A DNA stretch of 7,347 bases, from assembly GCA_028822575.1 (NCBI GenBank), contig JAPKDN010000154.1, positions 1-7,347 of the forward strand, in the 5' to 3' direction. Shown piece by piece: positions 1 through 6,931 of this stretch (the stretch's first letter is position 1; every line of letters begins with the position of its first letter). The position numbers were made by a program, and so were the translations under genes. This stretch comes from Alphaproteobacteria bacterium (GTDB taxonomy: Bacteria > Pseudomonadota > Alphaproteobacteria > Thalassobaculales > Thalassobaculaceae). The notes under the pieces are model-generated. The model had not been told where the DNA came from and searched no databases. It saw only the letters and a program-made list of their open reading frames with translations.

Positions 1-204
1 CCAGAGCCCGCACATTGTCCTCACTTAGGTAATCACTGTTGGCAGCGTGTCCTCAATCGCGGCCTTCGGACCGACGCTCGGCGTGTAAACCGGTATCGGT
101 TCCGCCAGTTAACACGCCGCGTGTATCAACAACATTCACGATAAAGGACAAGGCCGCCCGATCACCACTTATTATGCGGCGGTGGAAGCCAAATACCGAT
201 ACCC
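1..204. other. Leftmost region without an intact gene; coding-like debris
   Basis: No intact gene is supported. On the plus strand the frame beginning at base 2 gives protein-like text broken by TAG (26-28), TAA (86-88) and TAA (110-112). After these comes INNIHDKGQGRPITTYYAA (125-181) and onward to TAG at 236-238. On the minus strand the codon-aligned opposite frame is open from about 220 to TGA at 53-55 and reads ALSFIVNVVDTRGVLTGG in its middle. One of these is probably the shadow of the other, or both are chance. I recognise no family in either. Confidence 0.3.
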
Positions 205-788
205 CTACATCACCCTTAAAACATCATCCAATGGTTAGAGCGCGCCCAACTGCAGATATTCCATGGCCCGCAACGCATACTCACGAGCATCCTCGCCGGA
301 CCCAGCCCCACAATCCTCAATAACCCGACTGATGACCATCAACGATGTTGTAGTGGACACACGCATCCGTTAGTCCACCACACGGCGATAGGGTTTCGAC
401 CTTTAGACCGCGTAGAAGAATTTAAAAAACCACACCCAAAACGCCGAATAGCGCCTTTTTCTAATTAGGTAGTCGGTTGACCGGAAACCGGTTTGCTCCG
501 ACGCGATGGTGGTGTTCGAGTTTTCCTCAAGGCTATGAACATCCTCGTCGCAATCAAGTTCATGGAAAAAATCAATGAGATCCGGACGATGGATCTCCTG
601 GATAAAGATCACTGGAATGCCCAATGCGCGGGCCTTGTCTATGGCAACGCGGGATCTCGCTATCCGCTCCGCATAGCCCGGCATATGATAGATGGTTCTC
701 GTCTTGAGGAAACCTTCAAAGCTCCCACCTGGATATTGATGACGATCAGGGCTGGTCGGCCCACAATCAATTCACGCTTCTGTCCCAC
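205..788 (-). pseudogene. Decayed isochorismatase-family cysteine hydrolase
   Basis: Translating across frames recovers nearly a full isochorismatase-like hydrolase (amidohydrolases with an Asp-Lys-Cys triad). Segment one starts near GTG 786-788 and gives GRPALIVINIQ; the catalytic Asp of 'VIDxQ' is Asn (codon 735-737). About one base is lost near 685-690. Segment two (684 to about 440) gives MPGYAERI, GIPVIFIQEIHRPDLIDF and IRKRRYSAF, with the Lys retained. A roughly two-base loss in the T-run at 438-441 and a TAA at 422-424 (probably from GAA) interrupt it. Segment three gives ILLRGLKVETL and LTDACVHY, with the nucleophile Cys at 359-361. A deletion of about 14 bases near 317-319 leads into segment four, EDCGAGSGEDA then EYALRAMEYLQLGAL, and TAA at 235-237; the frame could have ended at TAG 205-207. 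It follows the enolase-type stop by 17 bases, so it was once the next operon gene. The exact start is uncertain. Confidence 0.85.
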
Positions 789-805
789 TGCATTAACCAA
801 TGACG

Positions 806-1927
806 TTAACGTACTCCTGTTCTGTCGCAGGTCAACGAATACACGGTTTTCGCGGCCATCGCCTCCCAATCGACGTCAACGCCTAGCCCCGGCGCGCTTG
901 GCGCGGTGACACTGCCGTCGGCCTCTGTACGTATAAGAGTGCGCGAGCCGTATTCGAACAGATCATAAGGAAGTGACTGTTCGAAATAGCTGCAATTCCC
1001 CGCTGCCAACATCACATGCAAATTTGCCGCCTGGGCTAGCGTGTAGCCCCAAGACATCAGCTCGCACCGCATACCCGCGCGTGCAGAGGCCCGCATCGCG
1101 TCCAGCGCCGGCGTAATACCGCCCATGATGGAGATATCGGCCCGGCTCCGGCTCCAGACACCGGTGCGCAGGCATTCCTCGAAAAGCGAGAGGTCTTGGA
1201 CCCAGTTGCCAGACGGGACGATGGGAATGTCCGACCCGGCGACGATCTTTCGATATCCCTCGAGATCACTGTCATGAAGCGGTGCCTCGAACCACTCGAA
1301 ACCGAGCGCGTGAAGCTCCTTGGCCACAACAAGTGCGTCATCTACGCAGTAATTGTTTTCGGCGTCGAGCATGAAGGTTACGTCAGGAAAGCGTTTACGA
1401 GCCTCCTGGGCCAACGCCAGATCATCCTCGGCGATACACCAGGTGTGGAATTTCACGGCACGAAAACCCTGATCCAGGAATTCGGCAACCTTGTCCATAT
1501 ACGCCGCGACGTCCTCATACATCGGCGTGCTAGCGTAGGAGGGTATCCGATCGATAGTGCCGCCAAGCAAGTTATACAAGGGCTGGTTCGCAAGCTTGCC
1601 AGCAATGTCGAGAAGCGCAATATCAAGCAGCGCCATGGCTCCAGGCGGCAAAGGCCAGACCCTAGGCCGTAGATCGAACATTAGGTCAGTGTGTTCTCGC
1701 GGGTCACGGCCGATGACAATCGGCATCAGGTGCCGCATGCATTCGGCGGTGTAGCGATCATAGTCATAGCTGGCCGCGTTCCAGACCCCAGCAATCCCCT
1801 CGACACCATCGTCGGTGAAAAGGCGCAGGATCGTTACGCTCTGAAACTGCTCCGGCAAGTCATGGGACCAAGTATAACGCTTGGTCTCCGGCCCGACGAC
1901 GCTCAACTCTGCCCGTTCTATCTTCAT
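806..1927 (-). CDS. Enolase-superfamily protein, mandelate racemase/muconate lactonizing type
   Basis: A 373-residue protein with the two-part architecture of the mandelate racemase-like enolases: an N-terminal capping domain to about residue 130, then a TIM barrel. Such enzymes abstract a proton next to a carboxylate and racemise, dehydrate or cycloisomerise acids. Visible landmarks are ALLDIALLDIAGK (99-111), the catalytic-lysine strand VKFH (158-161, K159), the first metal-ligand strand LDAENN (187-192, D188), FEAPL with E214, and ADISIMGGITPA (263-274, D264). The third metal-ligand position, normally Glu in a 'GE' motif, reads SGN (N241). The region that normally bears the dyad His reads LMSWGYTLAQAANLH (290-304). 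The start is ATG 1925-1927 with GGAGAGG (1936-1942) 8 bases upstream; a longer frame from 1972 would overlap the DUF1028 gene. Gap to DUF1028 is 23 bases. Superfamily assignment is firm; the reaction is unknown. Confidence 0.9.
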   Translation of the reverse strand: MKIERAELSVVGPETKRYTWSHDLPEQFQSVTILRLFTDDGVEGIAGVWNAASYDYDRYTAECMRHLMPIVIGRDPREHTDLMFDLRPRVWPLPPGAMALLDIALLDIAGKLANQPLYNLLGGTIDRIPSYASTPMYEDVAAYMDKVAEFLDQGFRAVKFHTWCIAEDDLALAQEARKRFPDVTFMLDAENNYCVDDALVVAKELHALGFEWFEAPLHDSDLEGYRKIVAGSDIPIVPSGNWVQDLSLFEECLRTGVWSRSRADISIMGGITPALDAMRASARAGMRCELMSWGYTLAQAANLHVMLAAGNCSYFEQSLPYDLFEYGSRTLIRTEADGSVTAPSAPGLGVDVDWEAMAAKTVYSLTCDRTGVR

Positions 1928-1935
1928 TAAACCGA

Positions 1936-1942
1936 CCTCTCC
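1936..1942 (-). promoter_or_regulatory. Ribosome-binding site of the enolase-superfamily gene
   Basis: The minus strand reads GGAGAGG, 8 bases before ATG 1925-1927, inside the 23-base gap after the DUF1028 stop. It argues against the longer start at 1972 that would overlap the preceding gene. Confidence 0.6.
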
Positions 1943-1950
1943 ACGTCTTT

Positions 1951-2649
1951 TTAGAGGTTTTCTCGCGCCCACACATCCTGCGGCGGTGTGTTCGCCGGAT
2001 CATCAGCTCGCAACGCATAATAATCGACATAAGGCGCGTAGCCGGCATGGACTCGCCTGAGCTCAATGATCGCATCCTCATGCAGATCCACACGCAGGTT
2101 GACGTCCCGGGTAATATCCGCGTCCATGACGATCAGGGCGGCAGAGCGTTCTGGCAGCCGCGCACCATCGGCCGCCGCCTGACCGCCCGCCCCCCTTCCC
2201 GCTTCCAATGCCAAAAGCAACCTTTCACCCAACTCCTCGCCAACGCTTTGTCGAAAGGAATTAGCGATCGCCGCCACTATCCCCTCGCCCGCTAGAACAT
2301 TACCAAACGCGGCGAAACCATCGCCGGTTTCATGCCCGGCCCAGGTTCGGCAACTGTTTCCGGTGTGCATCGCGACGGCGCCATCGACGCCGACGATGCT
2401 TACCTGCCGATACTCAAATCCAGGATCCGACGCCGCCACCATCTTCAAGGTCTCGGCGGGCGCATGGTTCATGGCTAGGGCGTCGAGCGCGCGTGGTCCT
2501 AGTCTGGGGTTAGCGAAGGCCTGGGTTGATATCACCGCCTTACCGCGCGCGAAAAATGGGCAATACCCGCCCACGCCCAAGGAATAAGTGGCGATGCCAA
2601 CGCCCAAGCGGTTGGTCTCAGGGCATTTGGCAAGGATGGAGTATGTCAC
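1951..2649 (-). CDS. DUF1028 family protein
   Basis: A 232-residue protein of the DUF1028 family, regarded as related in fold to Ntn hydrolases; no biochemical role is firmly known to me. The typical N-terminus TYSILAKCPETNRLGVGIAT (2-21) begins directly after the start. Other family blocks are STQAFANPRLGPRALDAL (41-58), DPGFEYRQVSIV (75-86), HTGNSCRTWAG (95-105), GNVLAG (116-121), the GERLLLALEAGRGAGG region (141-156) and the C-terminal LRVDLHED (185-192). The start is the GTG at 2647-2649, because GGGAGAG (2656-2662) is 6 bases upstream; another GTG at 2680-2682 would add 11 unconserved residues. It is 71 bases after the MFS gene and 23 bases before the enolase-type gene, so it is very probably co-transcribed with the latter. 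The residues between GGQ and RSAAL look longer than the usual GGDxRGxQSAAL. Confidence 0.9.
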   Translation of the reverse strand: MTYSILAKCPETNRLGVGIATYSLGVGGYCPFFARGKAVISTQAFANPRLGPRALDALAMNHAPAETLKMVAASDPGFEYRQVSIVGVDGAVAMHTGNSCRTWAGHETGDGFAAFGNVLAGEGIVAAIANSFRQSVGEELGERLLLALEAGRGAGGQAAADGARLPERSAALIVMDADITRDVNLRVDLHEDAIIELRRVHAGYAPYVDYYALRADDPANTPPQDVWARENL

Positions 2650-2655
2650 GCTGGT

Positions 2656-2662
2656 CTCTCCC
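2656..2662 (-). promoter_or_regulatory. Ribosome-binding site deciding the GTG start of the DUF1028 gene
   Basis: The minus strand reads GGGAGAG here, 6 bases before the GTG at 2647-2649. This placement and the family N-terminus agree, so the upstream GTG at 2680-2682 is not used in this annotation. Confidence 0.65.
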
Positions 2663-2720
2663 GTGCGGGTGGTTAACACCACTGTAGCAGGCTCGCGAAT
2701 TCACGCCACGATCATGCCCG

Positions 2721-4031
2721 CTACCCCATAGCGCCCGGCCACCGCCCAACTAAGGGAACTTCGGCGAGCAGCGGCCTTGGCCGCGGTATCGGAATTCGCG
2801 GCATCCGTCCGCGCCACATCAACAGCACGACGATGGCGATGTTGAAGATGTTCCAGGCAAAGCCGTTTAGGAACGCCGGCAAATAGGAAAGCGTGAGATC
2901 ATAGATCGCACCGGACATCCACCCGCCAAGCGCCATGCCACCGATGGTCGCCGATAGCACAAGACCAACCCGAGTACCGGCCTGCGAGGCTGGGAAATAA
3001 TCACGAATGATTACCGCGTAAGTTGGCACGATCCCGCCTTGGAACAACCCGAACAATGCCGACGCGACAAACAGAGATGTTGCGCTATCAGCCGGTATAT
3101 AGATCAACAAGGACAGCGCCTGTAGGGACGAGCTGAGCAGCAGCGTCCAGAGCGCACCGATCCGGTCCATCAGCATGCCAAAACCGATGCGGCTGATCAC
3201 GCCCGCAAACAACATCACGGACAACATCTGCGAGCCAAGCCCAGCGCTGAGGCCGTAATCGACGCACAACGCAACGATATGGACCTGCGGCATCGACATA
3301 GCGACGCAACAGGCAACACCGGCGAGCACCAGAAGGATCTGCAGCATGTTCAGCGATACCGGTGGAATCTTCGCCTTAACAACAGCGCCACCGGTGGTAA
3401 CCACCGGTTCATCCTTCGGCACGGGCCGCCTTAGAGTCAGGGTCAGGGGCACGATCACCAACACGCAAATCGCGGCGATTATCAAATGGGCGTCACGCCA
3501 ACCAAAGGTTTGGACGAAATAGTGAACTGCCGGCGGCCAGACCGTGCCGGCGGCATAGCTGCCGCTGGCCACAAGCGCGACGGCGATACCTCGATACTTT
3601 AAAAACCAAAGCGATGTGGAGGCGATGAGCGGCCCGAATGTCGACGCCGTGCCCAGGCCCCCAATCAGCAATCCCTGCACCAGTATATATTGCCAGAGCT
3701 CGGTTGCGAAAGCCGCGCCAACAAAACCACACCCAAGGCAAAAAGCACCAATCAGGACCGGAAAAACAATACCAAAGCGATCCGCGACGCGTCCCATAAC
3801 GACATTACCGACCATGATTCCGGTCATCACCGCCGTATAAGGTAGGGATGCCTCACTTCTGGAGACTCCAAAATGACTCTCCGCTTCGGTCAGCAACACA
3901 ACGGTCGACCAAAGCCCGACGCCACCGGCGGTACTCATCACGATCGCCGCGACGAGACGCCACCAGGCGTATTCGCTGTCCACCACACTAGCCTTTAACG
4001 ACCGCGCGCTTCTCTCGACGTCATTCGCCAT
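2721..4031 (-). CDS. MFS transporter, monocarboxylate/oxalate-formate carrier-like
   Basis: An integral membrane carrier of 436 residues with about 12 hydrophobic segments in two halves, joined by a hydrophilic loop at about 200-228 that contains RRPVPKDEPV. The loop between the second and third segments carries the MFS signature GRVADRFG (80-87), and the second half has the equivalent GFGMLMDRIG (283-292). The layout and the N-terminal GVGLWSTVVLL segment resemble the MCT/oxalate-formate antiporter branch, which moves small organic anions across the inner membrane. The start is placed at ATG 4029-4031; a TTG at 4068-4070 would add 13 residues with no supporting ribosome-binding site. No strong Shine-Dalgarno precedes the ATG either (GGTAGG lies about 11 bases away). 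Its position between catabolic genes suggests it imports their substrate; this is inference. Confidence 0.88.
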   Translation of the reverse strand: MANDVERSARSLKASVVDSEYAWWRLVAAIVMSTAGGVGLWSTVVLLTEAESHFGVSRSEASLPYTAVMTGIMVGNVVMGRVADRFGIVFPVLIGAFCLGCGFVGAAFATELWQYILVQGLLIGGLGTASTFGPLIASTSLWFLKYRGIAVALVASGSYAAGTVWPPAVHYFVQTFGWRDAHLIIAAICVLVIVPLTLTLRRPVPKDEPVVTTGGAVVKAKIPPVSLNMLQILLVLAGVACCVAMSMPQVHIVALCVDYGLSAGLGSQMLSVMLFAGVISRIGFGMLMDRIGALWTLLLSSSLQALSLLIYIPADSATSLFVASALFGLFQGGIVPTYAVIIRDYFPASQAGTRVGLVLSATIGGMALGGWMSGAIYDLTLSYLPAFLNGFAWNIFNIAIVVLLMWRGRMPRIPIPRPRPLLAEVPLVGRWPGAMG

Positions 4032-4113
4032 TCTAAAGATGCCTACCCAGAAAATATGAACCCCGACCAAGGCCCATGATCGCTTGTCTTAGCGCGCCAA
4101 TCGCTACCTCCAA

Positions 4114-4323
4114 TCACGATGCTTTGCAATCAGCGGTTGGGTCAGGTTGATAACGACACTGATTTAGGAATTGATAGCGATCCCACCACGTTGGCAAACG
4201 GATTCTCTCCGCCAGGAAGTCGGCGCGGTAGTCATGCTGGGATGAAACTGCGGGCGCGAGCCCCCTCTTATTGAACTAGCGCCCGCTCGGAGCGCGGTCC
4301 AGTATCTCACAACCCGCGTGCAT
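4114..4323 (-). pseudogene. Possible broken small gene after the LLM oxidoreductase (in-frame TAG)
   Basis: Nineteen bases after the LLM stop there is an ATG (4321-4323) preceded by a strong GGAGG (4333-4337, 9-base spacing), the usual arrangement for a following operon gene. The frame reads 15 codons (MHAGCEILDRAPSGR) and meets TAG at 4276-4278. It then stays open for 53 more codons to TGA at 4114-4116. The first 25 codons after the TAG mostly end in G or C, as in the neighbouring genes, and encode a protein-like stretch with DYRADFLAERI and LPTWWDRYQFL. I do not recognise a family. It may be a gene killed by one nonsense mutation, a truncated remnant, or a chance open frame; a 15-residue leader peptide is another reading. 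Confidence 0.3.
4250..4286. repeat. GC-rich inverted repeat in the interval between LLM and MFS genes
   Basis: GCGGGCGC at 4250-4257 and its exact reverse complement GCGCCCGC at 4279-4286 are separated by 21 bases. It could form a stem in RNA of either strand, or be an operator-like site. There is no clear T-run after it in the direction of transcription and the loop is long, so it is not a convincing intrinsic terminator. It also falls inside the possible broken small gene, across its TAG codon. Confidence 0.3.
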
Positions 4324-4342
4324 ACCGCCTTTCCTCCAGCCC

Positions 4343-5221
4343 TCATGCCCCAGGCGCGAATGCATCTAATGCCCTCGGGTCAGTTCCAATGCCGCCATCC
4401 GGCTTGAAGGCCTGCAGCACGACCTGATCGGCGCCAGCGGCGCGATGCGCCTCTATACAATCGCGGATTTGCCTCTCACCACCCCAAACCACCATGGCGT
4501 CCAGGAACCGGGGCGCTCCCTCCCCGGTTACTTCGTCTTCAGAAAAGCCGAGGCGGAACCAGTTATTACGATAGTTCGCCAATACCATATAACGGGCCAT
4601 CTGTTGCTGGGCAACTGCGCGGGCGGTACTTTCGTCGGCGGTCAGGCAGATTTTTTGCTCCACGCAAAGCCATCTATCCGGCCCCAGAATTTCGCGTGCC
4701 TCGGCGGTATGTTCCGGGGTGACACAATAGGGCAATGCGCCCTTCGTGGCGGCGCGGGAGAGCGCTAACATGTTTGGTCCAAGCGCCGCCAACACAACGT
4801 TGCGATTTTCCATCTGAATGGTCGCATCAATTCGGGCCGCCACCATGCCGCCAAGATAAGCGCGCATGCTGGCCACCGGCTTGCCATAATTATGGCCGCG
4901 CGCGCCCTCGACCAACGGTACATGCGACACCCCCAGCCCAAGGATAAAGCGACCGTCATAGAGACGGTTCAGGCTGTCGTGACCCTGCGCCGAGGTAACG
5001 GCGTCACGTGCGTAAATATTGGCGATGCCACTGGCCAAGGTCAGTCGGCTGGTCCGGGACAGCAGGTATCCGCCCAGCGCCAGACACTCGTACGACAAGC
5101 TTTCCGGGTACCAAAGGGTATCGTAGCCGCGCCGTTCCACGTCGGTCGCTAGGTCAGCCAAGGCCGATTGGTCCAGAACATTCGTGGCGCACCAAATGCC
5201 GAGGCCGGATGGTTTTTTCAT
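4343..5221 (-). CDS. LLM-class (luciferase-like) oxidoreductase, MSMEG_4141-type F420-dependent family
   Basis: A 292-residue flavin/F420-type TIM-barrel oxidoreductase. The sequence matches the family annotated as 'probable F420-dependent oxidoreductase, MSMEG_4141 family'. Recognisable elements are GYDTLWYPE at about 32-40, SGIANIYARD at 64-73, and the strongly conserved block starting GRFILGLGVSH at 90-100 and continuing through RGHNYGKP. These enzymes use reduced F420 or FMN; which one is used here cannot be told from sequence. The start is set at ATG 5219-5221 because GGGAG (5229-5233) sits 6-8 bases upstream; an in-frame GTG at 5252-5254 would add 11 non-conserved residues. It lies 60 bases after the HyuB-type gene on the same strand and is probably co-transcribed with it, supplying an oxidative or reductive step in the same pathway (inference). 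Confidence 0.88.
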   Translation of the reverse strand: MKKPSGLGIWCATNVLDQSALADLATDVERRGYDTLWYPESLSYECLALGGYLLSRTSRLTLASGIANIYARDAVTSAQGHDSLNRLYDGRFILGLGVSHVPLVEGARGHNYGKPVASMRAYLGGMVAARIDATIQMENRNVVLAALGPNMLALSRAATKGALPYCVTPEHTAEAREILGPDRWLCVEQKICLTADESTARAVAQQQMARYMVLANYRNNWFRLGFSEDEVTGEGAPRFLDAMVVWGGERQIRDCIEAHRAAGADQVVLQAFKPDGGIGTDPRALDAFAPGA

Positions 5222-5228
5222 AAGAGAT

Positions 5229-5233
5229 CTCCC
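5229..5233 (-). promoter_or_regulatory. Ribosome-binding site deciding the start of the LLM oxidoreductase
   Basis: On the minus strand this reads GGGAG, separated by 7 bases from the ATG at 5219-5221. No comparable site precedes the alternative GTG at 5252-5254, so the shorter protein is preferred. Confidence 0.6.
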
Positions 5234-5281
5234 ATTGGAGCGCTGATCGCTCACTAGTTAATGTGCTTGGCTATCACGGCG

Positions 5282-6931
5282 CTAGAGTGTGACCTTTCGA
5301 TCCGCCGAGTCCGCCATCCTCGCCAAGGGCGAGCGCGTAGCGGGGTCGCCATAACCACCGCCGCCCGCAGTTTCCACCAAGACCCTGTCGCCAGGGCCAA
5401 GCCGCTCGACGGTTTTCGAATTGATCACTTCCACGGCGCCATCGGCTCTATAAATGACTGATTGCGCTCGCGCGCCGGGCTTACCGCCTTCCCGGCCATT
5501 AGCCGGGTGCACGTGACGCTCTCCGCGGTGCGTAAATACGACGTCACCTGACAGAATTTCGTACTCGCGCACTAGCCCAAGCCCACCTCGAAACGCCCCG
5601 TCACCGCCAGAATCAGCCCGGATTTCAGTTCGGTGCACGCGGATTGGCGCGTCCATCTCCAGTGCCTCAACAGGCAAATTCATGCAGTTCGTGCCATCGG
5701 TTTCAATAACGTCGACACCGTCCAATCCGTCGCTGGCACCACTTCCCGACGCGATCAACTCTCCGATTACATAGCGGCTACCATCGACGCGCGCGCCGCC
5801 GAACGCCAGCAACAGCATTTCTCCAGCTGCGTCCGCCGGTGCCCGCTCTGGCACCGCCAACGCCAGGGCGCCGACGATGCAGCCAGAGATCCGCTTGATA
5901 GTCGCAGTTCGCGCGTTGACAGGCGCCGGCTCACGCGGATTCACGAGCGAGCCCTCAGGCAGGTGCAGACTGATAGGCCGAAAGCAACCGCCATTGGTCG
6001 GGATATCCGGGTCGGTCATCGCGTGCACTGCGAAATAGGCCGCCGCGTGGGAGCCGGACGGCATACAATTAAAGGGCCCGCGCACCTGAGGCGCCGTGCC
6101 GGTGAAATCCACATGGACCGTGTAATCGGCGACGGTTACTGCCACCTCGATCCGAATTGGCGTTGCTTGATCAATCCCGTCATTATCGAGAAAATCGTGA
6201 TAGCGGTAGGTCCCATCGGGGATTGCCTGGATGGCCATTCGGGTCATCCGTTCCGAGCGGGCCAGCAAGTCGGCGAAAATCTCCATCATCTTCGCCGAAC
6301 CATATCGCCCAGCCAGTTCCCGCAGCCGTCGCCGACCGATCTCACACGCCGCGACCTGCGCATTCAAATCACCCGTGAAACTGTCCGGCATCCTAACATT
6401 GAGGCGCAGAATCTTCATCAGCGTGTCGTTGACCACGCCCCGTTCCATGAATTTCAACGGCGGAATACGGATCCCTTCCTGGTAAATTTCGGTTGCGTTG
6501 GTAGGCACCGACCCCGGCGACATGCCGCCGACATCCTGGTGGTGGGTCATCGCCGCGCTGAACGCGACCAGCTTTCCATCCAGGAATACCGGCATGATCA
6601 ACGCAATGTCCGGCAGGTGGGTGCCGCCAAGATACGGATCGTTCATCACATAGACATCGCCATCAGCCATGGTCTCGGGCGGGAACGTGTCGAGGATCGT
6701 GCGCATGACCGGTATCAGTGTCGCCAGATGGATCGGAATCGCGATCGCCTGAGCAAGGGTCTCTCCTTCCAATGTGAAAAGACTGGCCGAGGCGTCCAAG
6801 CCCTCCTTGACGATCGGTGAGAATGAACTTCGGAACAAAGTCGATTGCATCTCGTTGGCGATGCCGTCGAGCTTGTTGCGCACAACCTCGACGGTTATCG
6901 GATCGGGCCCCTCGTCGCGTTGCGGACTCAT
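5282..6931 (-). CDS. Hydantoinase B / oxoprolinase-type subunit (HyuB family)
   Basis: A complete protein of 549 residues, normal for HyuB-type subunits (about 500-600). It pairs with HyuA in ATP-dependent hydantoinases and in acetone/acetophenone carboxylase-like enzymes. Visible motifs include PITVEVVRNKL near residues 11-21, NDPYLGGTHLPD at 97-108, the His/Asp-rich MTHHQDVGG around 128-136, IYQEGIRIPPL at 149-159, a glycine-rich GGDGAFRGGLG near the C-terminus, and the terminal GGGGYGDP at about 523-530. The start is placed at the ATG at 6929-6931, not at a longer upstream frame, because it overlaps the HyuA stop as ATGA. It is also preceded by a GGAGAAG ribosome-binding site (6936-6942), and the canonical N-terminus begins just after it. 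The role is inferred from family and pairing; the exact substrate is unknown. Nothing in it looks broken. Confidence 0.93.
   Translation of the reverse strand: MSPQRDEGPDPITVEVVRNKLDGIANEMQSTLFRSSFSPIVKEGLDASASLFTLEGETLAQAIAIPIHLATLIPVMRTILDTFPPETMADGDVYVMNDPYLGGTHLPDIALIMPVFLDGKLVAFSAAMTHHQDVGGMSPGSVPTNATEIYQEGIRIPPLKFMERGVVNDTLMKILRLNVRMPDSFTGDLNAQVAACEIGRRRLRELAGRYGSAKMMEIFADLLARSERMTRMAIQAIPDGTYRYHDFLDNDGIDQATPIRIEVAVTVADYTVHVDFTGTAPQVRGPFNCMPSGSHAAAYFAVHAMTDPDIPTNGGCFRPISLHLPEGSLVNPREPAPVNARTATIKRISGCIVGALALAVPERAPADAAGEMLLLAFGGARVDGSRYVIGELIASGSGASDGLDGVDVIETDGTNCMNLPVEALEMDAPIRVHRTEIRADSGGDGAFRGGLGLVREYEILSGDVVFTHRGERHVHPANGREGGKPGARAQSVIYRADGAVEVINSKTVERLGPGDRVLVETAGGGGYGDPATRSPLARMADSADRKVTL

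Larger units (their letters stand above)
4032..4342. other. 311-base interval without an intact gene
   Basis: This is the longest gap in the cluster. It contains the possible broken small gene (4114-4323) and the inverted repeat (4250-4286). In the part nearest the MFS gene I see no promoter pair that I would defend and no strong ribosome-binding site. The gap nevertheless makes this the most likely place for a second promoter serving the MFS, DUF1028 and enolase-type genes (inference). Confidence 0.5.

Noticed and set aside
493..909. 138-codon plus-strand open frame across the hydrolase remnant
   Set aside because: It is antisense to clear isochorismatase motifs and to the end of the enolase-type gene, with no recognisable product.
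2669..2682. Small hairpin GTGGT-TAAC-ACCAC upstream of the DUF1028 ribosome-binding site
   Set aside because: A 5-bp stem is common by chance; no T-run follows and no known riboswitch or operator pattern is visible.
4164..4346. 60-codon minus-strand frame whose ATG overlaps the LLM stop as ATGA
   Set aside because: Although the overlap looks like coupling, the peptide is Arg/Ser-rich without motifs. The strong GGAGG in this region better fits the other frame starting at 4323.
5238..5252. Short inverted repeat GAGCG-CTGAT-CGCTC between the HyuB-type and LLM genes
   Set aside because: A 5-bp stem with no T-run is too weak to call a terminator or operator.
5633..6820. A long (395-codon) plus-strand open frame opposite the HyuB-type gene
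   Set aside because: It is rich in Arg and His, has no recognisable motif and lies wholly antisense to a well-supported HyuB-type gene; it is a shadow of GC-rich codon use.
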